Shown one piece after another: positions 54,591 through 64,000 of a stretch of 64,000 bases of DNA. The notes beneath the pieces are model-generated. The model saw nothing but the letters and a program-made list of their open reading frames with translations. It was not told the origin of the DNA and did not search any database. The stretch comes from Malurus cyaneus samueli (lineage: Eukaryota; Chordata; Aves; Passeriformes; Maluridae): assembly GCA_009741485.1 (NCBI GenBank), contig CM019215.1, positions 74,343,735 to 74,407,734 of the forward strand. The letters run 5' to 3'. Position 1 is the stretch's first letter. The number at the start of each line of letters is the position of its first letter. Made by a program: the position numbers and the translations under genes.

Positions 54591-55029
54591 ATGTGTACAT
54601 TACATCTTGCCCATCAAAAGCCACTCTGCAATTCTGTCTGGTTTCTTTCCCGACTGGAGAAAGGCATGTAAAAGAAAGCAAGGGTTCCTTGTCTCTGAAA
54701 GACATGCTTTTAATTTTTTGGCCATGTGCCAACCCCCATTTTCTGTTACTGTAAGGGAATATAACCTTGGAGAGGCCACCTTCCTCCAGTAAACTACATA
54801 ATCACGCACCTATGTGGAACAAGGCTCTTACTCAAACCCAGCAGCATTACTTCAGCTTTGTCAGACACAATCATAGCAACTGACCAGAGCGGCACCAGAA
54901 AGAACTATTAAAACCAAGCTGCACATTCAGGTCATACAAAATGAATATTTTATTCATAAACCTTTTAGTTTCCCACTATGCCCTCCACACAAGGAGAAAA
55001 TACATTGCTTCTGCAGCTGGTCTCACCAC

Positions 55030-57988
55030 CAGAGTTGTGGGGGTTTTGACAACAGAATGGCCTGTGCAGCACCAGGCTGGAACTCACCTTTCTCAGTGAG
55101 ACTTCAACCGCATTGTGATTATGGAGATGTGGTGGGACAGCTACAATGGTGGAATGTGGCCATGAAGGGCCACACGCTGTTTAGGAGAGACAGCCCAGGA
55201 TGGCGCAGTGGTGGAGTCACCCTCTGTGAGGCAACACTTGGAATGTATCGAGCTCTCTCCCAGGATGGATGATGAGCGAGTCAAGAGCTCATGGGTCAGG
55301 ACAGAAGAGCAGACAAGTGAGGCTGACATTGTGGGTGTTTGCTCCAGGCTGACATTGTGGGTGTTTGCTCCAGGCTGACACTGTGGGTGTTTGCTCCAGG
55401 CTGACATTGTGGGTGTTTGCTCCAGGCTGACACTGTGGGTGTTTGCTCCAGGCTGACACTGTGGGTGTTTGCTCCAGGCTGACATTGTGGGTGTTTGCTC
55501 CAGGCTGACACTGTGGGTGTTTGCTCCAGGCTGACATTGTGGGTGTTTTCCAGGCTGACATTGTGGGTGTTTGCTCCAGGCTGACACTGTGGGTGTTTGC
55601 TCCAGGCCGCCCGAGCAGGAGCACGGAGAGGGTGAGGCCTTCCCCAGGCAAATGAAGCGGCCTCAGGGCCCCAGGGCCGGGTTCGTGTGGGGGATTCACA
55701 TCTGCTGGAAAGAAACACAGCCAAGCACAGACAGCCAGGAGCTTCCTGGAAAGCACTGATGACAATGCCTGCCACAGAGAGTGGAGGATCCCACAAGGAA
55801 TGGGGTGCTGCTTGACCTCACAGTGACCAACAAAAAAGGCCATATTGGAGATGAAGGTTGGGCACAGCATTGGATGCAGTGATAATGAGATTGTAGAGTT
55901 CAGCATTGAACAAAGTAGTAGGGCAGTGAGCATGATTATGACCACGGGCTTCAGATCAGCTAACTTTGGCCTCTTTAAGGATATTCTTGGGAGACCTCCT
56001 AGGGAGCAGGCTTTGCAGGGAAGAGGAGTCCAGGGGAGGTAATCAATAATCAAGGCTCACTTTGTCCAGGCTCAAAAATAATGCATCCCAATGAGAAACA
56101 AATCAGGCCAAGGGCACAAGAAACCTATGTGAATGAATAAAGAACTGACATTGATCAACTATAAGCAAAAAGGAGAATGAAATTAAGGTCAGGCCTCTTG
56201 GAGTGAATTTAGAGGTGATCAGGTTAAGTAGAAATGAGACTAGAAAGGCCAAGGCCCATCTGGAATTAAATGTGGCCAAGCATGTAAGAGAAAATTAAAA
56301 AGGGCTTCTTCAAAAACATAAATAACAAGAGGAGACCAAAGGATAATGTGGGCCCTTCAGTAAATGGAGGGGAGACCCTGGTAACAGAGGACACAGGGAA
56401 GCCAGACTTGCTGCAACCAGCTTTGCATCAATCTTCATTGACAAGACCAGCCCCCAGGGATCTCTGATCAGGAAACCAGGATAAATGAATGTCAAGAGGA
56501 AGACCCTCCCTTAGTCAAGGAGGATTTGGTCAGAGAACACCAAGGCAAACTTGACATCCAGAAGTCCATGGGCCCTGATGGAGGCATCCATGGAGTGCTG
56601 AGAGAACTGCTGAACACCACAGCAAGGCTGCTTACGATCCCCTCTGAAAGGTCACGGAGATCAGGAGAGGTGCCTGAGGGCTGGAAGAAGCAAACATCAC
56701 TCCAGTCTTCAAGAAGAGCAAAAAGGAAGACACAAGAAACTACCAGACAGGCAGCCTCATCTCAATTCATGGAAAAGTGATGGAGTGCCTCATTCTGTAG
56801 GCCCTCTCTACCCTCATGGGAGATAAGGTGATCAGGAGTAGTCAACATGGGTTCACTAAAAGTATGTCATGTTTTACCAGCTTGATGGCCTTCTGTGCTG
56901 AGACAACAACCTGGATGAAGGGAGAGCAGAAGGTATTTTCTACATTGATGTCAGCAAGGCTTTTGAGACTGTCTCTCATTAAATCCTCATAGGTAAACTC
57001 CAGAAGATGGATGAGTGGACAGTAGAATGGATTCAGAACTGGCTGAGTGGAACATCTCAGAGGGTTGTGATCAGAGTCTGCTTGAAGGTCTGTCACTCGT
57101 GGTGTCTCCCAGGGTTCTACACTGGGCCCAGTGTTATTTAATTTGTTCATTGATGGCTTGGATGAGGGAATAGAGTCCCTTCTCAGCAAGTTCACTGCTG
57201 GAAGAAACCTGGGAGGAGAGGCTGATACTCCAGGTTGTGCAGCCTTTCAGAGGGACCTGGACAGGCTGGAGAGCTGGGCAGAGAAGAACCTTCTGAAATT
57301 CAACAAAGGCAAGGACAGGGTCCTGCACAGAAAGGCCTGGGGATCCTGTTGGCTAAGAAGCTGTCCATGAGCCAGCAGTGCCCTTGTGGCTAAGAAGGCC
57401 AATGCTATCCTGGCGTGCATTAAAAAGAGCATTGCCAACAGGTGAAGGGAGGTGATCTTATCCCGCTGCTCAGCCCTGGTGAGGCCACACCTGCAGTGCT
57501 GTGTGCAATTCTGGAGTCCACAGTACAAGAGAGACATGGAGCTTCTGGAGCAGGTCCAGCAGAGAGCTACAAAGTTGGTCAGGAGTGTGGGGAATCTATT
57601 AGTCTCAGCCTTAAAAAAGGCTGAGGAAGCTGGGCCTATTCGGCCTTAAGAAGAGGATGACCTCATTAATTGGTATAAATATCTGAAGGGAGGATGTCAA
57701 GAGGATGGAGTCAGGCTCTGCTCGGTGGTGCCACGGAAAAGAGGCTACCACCAGAAACTGATACACAGGAAGTTCCACCTAAACACAAGCAGAAACTACT
57801 TTACTGTGAGGGTGACCAAGCACTGGCTGGCCAGAGAGTTTGTGGAGTCTCCCAAAATGGAGATAATCAACAACCATTCTGACACAATCCTGTGCCACAC
57901 GCTCTAGGATGACCCTACCTGAGCAAGCAGGCAGGACCAGATGAGCCACTGTGGTCCCTTCCAACCTGAGCCATTCTGTGATTCTGTG
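55030..57988 (+). mobile_element. Long, dead CR1 LINE copy (endonuclease to 3' tail), plus strand
   Basis: This is a nearly 3-kb CR1 element. The segments in order are as follows. Endonuclease residues lie at about 55100-55330 (a TWWDS-like motif out of frame, then KGHTLFRRDSPGWRSGGVTL, then SWVRTEEQTSEADIVGV). Then come the 26-bp minisatellite, RPPEQE after 55606, and the decayed GDF..P.ICW and SDNEIVEF motifs at about 55690-55900. The linker before RT follows (about 56050-56500). The RT palm reads FYIDVSKAFETVSH at about 56936-56980, and [15 protein letters not shown] at about 57140. The C-terminal part includes [20 protein letters not shown] near 57475, and the tail GCCATTCTGTGATTCTGTG ends near 57988. 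Many stops and frameshifts, and loss of the catalytic FADD region (now FTAG), make it inactive. It is 5'-truncated relative to a full CR1. Confidence 0.93.
55323..55606 (+). repeat. 26-bp minisatellite, 11 copies, inside a CR1 endonuclease region
   Basis: The unit is CTGACATTGTGGGTGTTTGC plus TCCAGG. Copies begin at 55323, 55349, 55375, 55401, 55427, 55453, 55479, 55505, 55531, 55555 and 55581. All are 26 bp except the ninth, which lacks 2 bp. Two unit types differ by one base (ACATT or ACACT), in the order T T C T C C T C T T C. The first unit continues the CR1 frame EADIVGVCSR, and the last runs straight into RPPEQE, so the array grew from a segment of the LINE itself. The 26-bp period makes the frame rotate, which creates long open frames that are not genes. 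Confidence 0.97.
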
Positions 57989-58047
57989 AAAGCTTATTTG
58001 TTACAGAGCTGTGAAAAGGACAAAACAGAGAGGAGCGATGCCCATAC

Positions 58048-58146
58048 CTGACCATAGTCTGTCCTGAACACGACAACTCCTTCCGCACAGGAATGAACAG
58101 TGCTGGGATAATGCTGATTATTTTCTCGCAGCCAGACCCGAGAACC
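58048..58146 (-). CDS. MYO10: MYO10 exon 2 (N-terminal SH3-like subdomain)
   Basis: This exon has 33 codons (99 nt) on the minus strand: GSRVWLRENNQHYPSTVHSC followed by AEGVVVFRTDYGQ. From memory this is very close to residues just after the short MDNFFTE-type start peptide of vertebrate myosin-X, and this is the exon that fixes the gene's identity. It forms the beginning of the SH3-like barrel (the VWL strand and the VVVF strand). The acceptor is AATTGCAG preceded by a T-rich tract (ATTTTCTTTCATTT), and the donor is CAG|GTATGG. It is phase 0 at both ends, which implies that exon 1 contributes a whole number of codons. Exon 1 was not found between 58147 and 64000, and this stretch has no CpG-rich promoter-like sequence, so the start codon and promoter should lie to the right of the window. 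Confidence 0.95.
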
Positions 58147-59064
58147 CTGCAATTAAATGAAAGAAAATAAAATAATCTCTTAGCAAGTATTTGTTGGTGT
58201 CTGCTTGATCAGTAAACACAGGAAAACTACACTAAAGTGCCTTTTTTTTTTATAAGTTCTTAAATGCCACTAGAGCAGCTGGAGCCAATCCTCTGATTCT
58301 CTGAGTCATGTGCCTCATGTAAGCACACATAAAATTAGAGAGCAGTGTTTGAATTTACACACAGTTTATAAGATCTGCCCCAAAGCCAGCTGGCTCCCTA
58401 CCTGTTTATTTTCAACCTCTGTCAGACACTCCCAGCACTTCTATCTCTCACCTTTTTTCTAAACTACTTTACCCTGTATGTGGTTCTCCTCTCTTGACTG
58501 TACATCAATGCAGATGATTTAAAAAAAAATCCCAACTAGTAGCAAGCAGGGTTACACAGAACTGACTTTTGCTATGAAGGCATTGGAGACATTATGAGTG
58601 AGACACCTAAGCCAGTCTAGTAGAACAGCTAGAGCTTAATGCTGCATTTTCCACTTGGCTGGATAGTCCACCTGGCTGGTAGATGCAGCATTAAGAAAAC
58701 AAATATCCAGCACTGAGAACAAGGGAGGAGGACCACAGCTGATACTGCAGCTGCAGCAAAAGCCATCCCATAAGCAGTAGCCACTCGAGATGCTCCTGTA
58801 GGAGAAGCCTTCAGCTTGCATGAAAACACTGAATGCCCGAGAATGAAAACCTGAGGCTCGCAGCTTCCAGTCACCCCCTGTGGGGCCGGGTGATGCAGAG
58901 CCCACTTAATTCACGTGGAATGGGTCTACAGCTCAAAAGCATGAGTGCACAGTAATGTGTAAGGGATGATGGTCCCATGCTATACCATGCCACACAATGA
59001 AAGCAAGGTGAGCTGAACTTTGCCTGGGATCCCTGCCCATCCTCAGCCACCTCACTTCACCTGT

Positions 59065-59548
59065 GGATCACACAAGGCTGAGATTGGCAGGGACCTCTGG
59101 GCGAGCCTCTACTCCAGGGGCTCAAGCAGAGTCACACAGAGCTGGCTGTGAAAGCACTCAGTCACTCCTATGGTAGAAAGTGTTCCCTGATGTTCATTGC
59201 GAGCTTCCTGTGTTTCAGCTTGTGCCCACTGCCTCTGAGCCTGTCACTGAGCATCACCAAGAAGAGCCTGGTTCCCTGTTCTTTTATCTTCCCTCCAGAT
59301 ATTTACCGACATTGATGAGATTCCCCCTGAACCTTATCCAGGCTTAAGAATTCTAGCTCTCTCAGATTTTACTCCTAGGAGAGAGTCCCTTCACGAACTT
59401 TCTGCTCTTTAGCTGGACCCTGACCAGTATGTCAGTGTCTCTCCTCCACTGGGGAGCCCACAACTGGGCCCAGCACTCCAGCTCACGGCTCTCCAGGGCT
59501 GAGTAGAGGGGTAGGATCACCTCCATCAACCTGCAGGCAACACTTTAC
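59065..59548 (-). mobile_element. CR1 LINE fragment, minus strand
   Basis: CR1 in antisense is shown by GGCAGGGACCTCTGGGCGAG at the 3' end, TCAGCTTGTGCCCACTGCCT, GCCCAGCACTCCAGCTCACG and GGCTGAGTAGAGGGGTAGGA. It covers the 3'UTR and the end of ORF2 (about 480 bp). It belongs to a different CR1 subtype from the copy at 8503, judging by the 3' sequence. No intact frame remains. Confidence 0.92.
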
Positions 59549-62500
59549 TCATGTGTTCAACAGCAGTGTCTATAGAAACCTCACGAGATGCAGTACTCCT
59601 GACTAAACACTTCTTTCCAGAAGAAAGAATCCTCAGCTCATCAAATCATCCCACTTAATCTGGCAACCACTGTTTCATGTTTGCATATTTAGCTGTTATT
59701 AGTGGGATCATTACAGCATAAAATGAAAGGACTACAAGGTTGACCAGCTCCCAGAAAATTTTTACTTCAGTGGTCTTTTTGCCTCGACCTAATAACCCCA
59801 CAGGAGCAAGGCACAGCAGAGCCTTCCCCCACAGCAAATAGTCATAGTTTGGTTCACAAATTGTAAGGGATTTAATGATGGTGGTTACTGTCACCATCAA
59901 GCTCTAGAGAACTAATGGCATCCACTGAGGAGTGGATACATGTACTACTGCCACAAAGAGAAATTGGTCCCAGCCTTCCTCCCACCACAGAAATACTTTG
60001 CCAGCCTGCTGCTGGGCACCAAAGGTCTGTACTGGTCAGTCTCCACTATCTCCTCCTACGTGAGCTCAATCCACCTAAATGCACACATAAACAGAAAAAA
60101 AAAAACCCATCTGCTAGAACACAGTCAAGTTCTTCAAGTGCTTCAGGACAACCTAATCCCTGTTATTCCACTGGTTTATAATTTGCCAGCATCTCAGAAG
60201 CTCAAGTAACATGAAGTTTATGCTTTCAAGAGCAATGAAAAGCTTATAAACATTAAGCCACAACAAAATTTGCCAAAACCTCAGCATTCCAAATAGCCAC
60301 TCAGAAGGAGGAGAATGTTTTCCATCTTGACATTAAAAAAATTAATGTGGCATTTTTTTTTCTGGCTATGAAAACGAAAAGAAGGGGCCTGCACAGAAGG
60401 CTCCACTTGGTTGGGCTAGTGCTATAACAAGCTTTTTAAAGCAGGGAAAGGGGTTGATTTAAACAAATGTACATTGTTAGGGGTCAATAGCTGCTATTCA
60501 AAGGAGGCTGGAACAATGCAGTTCACAAAGCCAGCGGCAACTGGAATGCAAATACAACATGTTCCCTGGCAAGGTAGGTTTACAATGGAGTGTCTGTCCA
60601 TGGGCCTTCCCCTCTGGGTGGCAAAACAAAAAGGTCTTGGCAAGAGATACCTCACCAACTGTGCAAGCTACAGCCACTGATCCAGCTGCCATCCCTCTGC
60701 AGTGCATTGGCCATGCACTAGTGACAAAATCTTCACCAGTGCTTAATTTATGGACAGACTTGGCATACAGGACCCACCTGAAGAAGGAATCCTCTCAACA
60801 CATATGGTGGGTACATTGACCCCAACCTTTTTTGTGGGGAGAAGCCTGGTGTCTTAGGTTACTCCAAAGCTCCCTGACAAGCCAGCCTTCTGCAGTGAGT
60901 GGGCAAAGAAAGCCATGGAACACTAACTACAGCCCAGTGTTTTTTATTTCCATGAAGTAAGGCTGTAAAAATATTTGGAATAGTGTTTGTAAAAGAACAG
61001 CCATATGCCATCATTTCCGTAGCAAATAAATTTCTCCTGACTGCAAAACTGAAAGGAAATAGCTTTGCAAATCTCACAGCTGCAAGACCACCTGGAGAAG
61101 TTCTGGGTCCTTCTACCTCACAGGTTCTCCTGCTGAAAATGCTAAGACTACTTCTTATCTTTCTCACTCAGTATTCTGTTCTTGCAGATGACAAAAATCC
61201 ATTCTTCTTTTACTTTCTGTTGGACATACATGCTGAAAATCATGAAATTAATGAAGAACTTTATCTCAACTAAGTAAAATGGTGGAGTATTCATTGCAAA
61301 ACTCTAATGAACAAGTTAGATTTTGTTTGCATCCACTGAATAAAATAATTGTAAGATAATTTCATTTTATATATGTATATCATATATATGTCTACATATG
61401 AAAAATTAGATACTATATAAGAACTGTGTTCTCATCTCCATGCAAATGCTACTCATTCCCACCTTATAATGTGAAAATCCAGTAACACATCAATGCAGTT
61501 CATTCAAAATGGCTAAAACTGCTTTAAATTAAGAACAATGAATATAGGTTATGCTGCATCTGCATTCAAAAAGCATGTCACTATAAAGGCTTGGCAAAGC
61601 TAAAGAAACAATAGTCAATATGTATTTAGAGAACCTTTTGTTTATGCACCTCAGTAGCTTGGCTCAGAATAAAAAGTCTGAGAGACAGGAAAAGATGCTA
61701 TTAACTAGGTCAAGCTGGACATAGTTTTTTAATGCAAAAGATAAGCAAAACCACATTTATCTTCATTCCTTCTCTTTCCTAATTCACAAACTGATGATGA
61801 TTAAGGAGAGGCCACAAAAAGAAAGAAGTCATCAGGAAAAAAAATACAGCTTTGCTAATTTCATATTAATAGTCATATATCTGAAAACTCATCCTTTGCT
61901 GCCTTTGGCTGCTGAAAACATTTAAATTTAGATACTCAAAAACCTTAACATATTAAGTGCCTGGCCAGACTAGTCAATGGAAAGTTCAGTGAAAGCTGAA
62001 TATCCCTCACTGACTTCAATTCATATATGAAGCATTCAGCCTCTTGAGCAGAAAACCAGACCTGTTCTTTCATATCTAAGGGAAATAAAGAGTAATGGCC
62101 ATTTGTCTGATGTATTTGCTCTTTAATTCAGAATGTTGGTCTAGATGCCTTCCTTTGCACTGCCTGGCTTCCCTGGTGCTGCTTTCCATCAACAAAAGGC
62201 TGCCAGAAGAGCTGGCCATCAGTGGCGGCTGAATATGGGAGCTACTATAAAAGTGTCACACGACATTCAAAAGGGAAATAAAGGAATACTCCAGAAATTG
62301 CTCCAAGCCAGTGGCACCAATAGGCACATTTCTCAACAGCCAGGCTAGGCTACCCCTCTCTGCCAACAGTCAGCAATCATTAGTTTTTATTAAGAGATGA
62401 CAGGGTGGGAAGAGATGGATGGCATTACAGAGAAGGACTCTGTTCAACAAGAAGTTGAACATGCAGATAGTGAGAGAAAGCACAACTTTGGATGGTTATT

Positions 62501-63886
62501 TGAAATGCAGTCCAAATTTCAGTTCCTCAAACTCAACTTCATGAACGGATTAACTACATAAATCTAGACACATACTTAATCCAGTTTAATGGGGTAAAAT
62601 TAATTTTCAAACCCTTACAGCACTATTCACATTTTCCTCAAAAACACAGTGGTAAAATACTAACACCTTCCTCTCAACTAATTTAGCTCTGCCTCTTGAA
62701 CAATACTACTTTACTTTCCTGTTTTAAAGCAGAACAAAGCCATGAAGATGTTTCCACGGGATATAAGGCCAATTCAGGGGAGGTCAGTTTCCTGCAGAAC
62801 AAAATGTCCTTGAAAATGAGATGTTTCTGTTGTCTGTCAATCCCCCACATCAGATCAAAGCAGCAGCTCTCCTGCTCCTGAGGTCTGCACAACAGCTGCC
62901 GATTAACCTTGAACAGGCTCCATCTCCTTCTCTTTCAGTAACTGGAGATAGCACAGTGCCAGTGATGGTATACTACTTTAAAAACAAAACCTGAATTAAA
63001 ACATATATTATTACTAGCTTGAAAGGGAACCAGAATAAATTTGTACCTTCCTCAGCCCTTTGAAGGCACCAGCACTTCTTATAAGACCACTGCTTCATAT
63101 AAAATAGTATTTTTTGCATAAATTTAAAAAAAAAAACCAGCAAACAATAACAGACAAAAAATTTTTATCTTCCAACTATGCCCAACACAGCACACAAACA
63201 TTACCCTCACTATACACAGGTGGACAAAAATGTCCCTCCTTGTCTTCTGCTGTTGAGTGTGAAGACGCTCCTCATTAACAGACCTCACTCAAAAGCCAAG
63301 AGGCAATTCCATCAAAAAGCAATTGCACTTCTTTGCTAGAGCTCTGAAGATGTGCTAGCCAGCACCTAAGGACAACAAATTTCCACATGGCCAAGAAACA
63401 GCCCTTTTATCATACACTCAAAAGCAAATCCAGCAAGAAGATACCATCAGGTGTTTTTAGAAGAGTTACTGGTATTGCTACAGTCTGAGATATGAGTTTC
63501 ATGAGAGATTCAGCAAACTTGTTTTGACAAGTTTTGCAAAATACTTCTTTCACTTTCAAGACTGCCTAACCTATACCCTGGCATCATGGCTGCAAAAACA
63601 TGACAATGCAGGAATCTGGAAAACCTACAGCCTGTATTGGTTGTGGTCAAGTCAGACGGGCTGCTAGCAGACAACCGCTTGCTCTCATGCCTGCAAATGT
63701 AGGTAAAGAAATAAATGTCTCTGCGCAGTCAAGCCAGTGGCATTTCTGATTCGTTCTGAAATTAAAAATCATTGGTCTGAGTACTACTTGGCAACTGAGC
63801 ATGAAGAAAACTGCAAAAATGAGGAAGCAGGGAAACACATACAGCAGCTTTTCTCTACTGCAGCTACAGTTTCAAGTCCCACTTTA

Positions 63887-63930
<44 letters not shown>
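63887..63930. repeat. (CAT)n microsatellite, about 14.7 copies
   Basis: This is an uninterrupted 44-bp CAT trinucleotide run in intron 1. In one plus frame it reads as a polyhistidine stretch, which is not part of a gene. Perfect runs of this length are often length-polymorphic. Confidence 0.97.
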
Positions 63931-64000
63931 GGTATCACAGACTTGCCTGGCTTACAGCACTGCCTCCACCACTCTCCTCCCTCCACCTTAACTTAAAAGG

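Larger units (their letters stand above)
21986..58047 (-). other. MYO10: MYO10 intron 2 (36 kb)
   Basis: The complete intron lies between exon 3 and exon 2. Recognised contents are CR1 at 31393-31637, 36855-37080, 53555-54590 and 55030-57988; the minisatellite at 55323-55606; A-rich runs at 27135-27150, 29007-29134, 35394-35421, 39755-39772, 41071-41084, 45324-45354 and 51079-51092; and a CpG-rich patch at 48466-48850. Blocks with higher GC but no recognised gene lie near 23080-23340, 29150-30650, 33000-33700 and 44760-45290. In the remaining stretches, such as 23400-27100, 37100-44700 and 49000-53500, I see nothing but AT-rich intronic sequence with short chance frames. Confidence 0.9.
58147..64000 (-). 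other. MYO10: MYO10 intron 1, partial (5' part outside window)
   Basis: This begins at the exon 2 acceptor (AG at 58147-58148) and runs past the right edge. It holds one CR1 fragment (59065-59548, minus strand), an AT-rich TA-repeat-like patch near 61362-61396, and a CAT trinucleotide run near the end (63887-63930). I found no exon 1 candidate reading MDNFF-like and ending in phase 0 against a GT. Longer frames in 59900-61300 have no recognisable domain. A long first intron is usual for this gene in vertebrates. Confidence 0.85.

Noticed and set aside
55323..55606. Regular repeats resembling a CRISPR array
   Set aside because: Units are directly adjacent with no unique spacers, and the genome is vertebrate.
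55289..56053. 254-codon minus-strand frame with a repeated NTHSVSLEQTP-like peptide, the longest in the window
   Set aside because: It is the antisense of the CR1 minisatellite. A 26-bp unit without stops in these frames produces a long false frame, as do the overlapping 148- and 166-codon frames.
19..63990. Search for endogenous retrovirus or LTR pairs
   Set aside because: No paired LTR-like repeats, primer binding site or retroviral protein motifs stood out by eye. A repeat-library search would be needed to exclude solo LTRs.
63737..63991. Frame with a polyhistidine run
   Set aside because: It is a translation of the CAT microsatellite, with no other gene-like feature.
58147..64000. Search for MYO10 exon 1 and its promoter
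   Set aside because: No minus-strand ATG followed by an MDNFF-like peptide and a GT in phase 0, and no CpG-rich promoter region, could be found here.

Overview
The window looks like vertebrate, most probably avian, chromosomal DNA. The evidence is AT-rich non-coding sequence, coding blocks bounded by GT-AG splice sites, and many CR1 LINE fragments, several with the ATTCTRTG-type 3' end typical of CR1. CR1 also occurs in crocodilians and turtles, so 'bird' is an inference. I saw no prokaryotic genes, operons, CRISPR arrays, rRNA or convincing tRNA. I also recognised no endogenous retrovirus, though I could run no repeat search.

The only protein-coding gene I can support is MYO10 (unconventional myosin-X), on the minus strand. 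Three consecutive motor-domain exons are present: exon 2 (58048-58146, 33 codons), exon 3 (21827-21985, 53 codons) and exon 4 (5149-5336, 62 codons plus 2 nt). Joined, they run from the segment just after the initiator peptide, through the N-terminal SH3-like region, to the residues just before the ATP-binding P-loop. Exon 1 with the start codon should lie beyond 64000, and the P-loop exon beyond position 1. The window is therefore partial intron 4 (1-5148), intron 3 (5337-21826, 16.5 kb), intron 2 (21986-58047, 36 kb) and partial intron 1 (58147-64000).

The introns hold seven CR1 pieces I can recognise: 8503-8880 (-), 16499-16612 (+), 31393-31637 (-), 36855-37080 (+), 53555-54590 (-), 55030-57988 (+) and 59065-59548 (-). 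The 55-58 kb copy is long, running from the endonuclease domain to the 3' tail, but is riddled with stops and frameshifts. Inside its endonuclease region a 26-bp piece has expanded into an 11-copy minisatellite (55323-55606).

Other points are two hairpin-forming inverted repeats (1287-1342 and 15150-15218), a GC/CpG-rich patch with paired E-boxes inside intron 2 (about 48466-48850), a 5-N gap (10009-10013), and a 51-bp tandem duplication joined at an N (20013-20110) that is probably an assembly error. I found no clear undescribed biological system. The strongest leads are the CR1-derived minisatellite, the pre-miRNA-like hairpin and the intronic CpG-rich patch.
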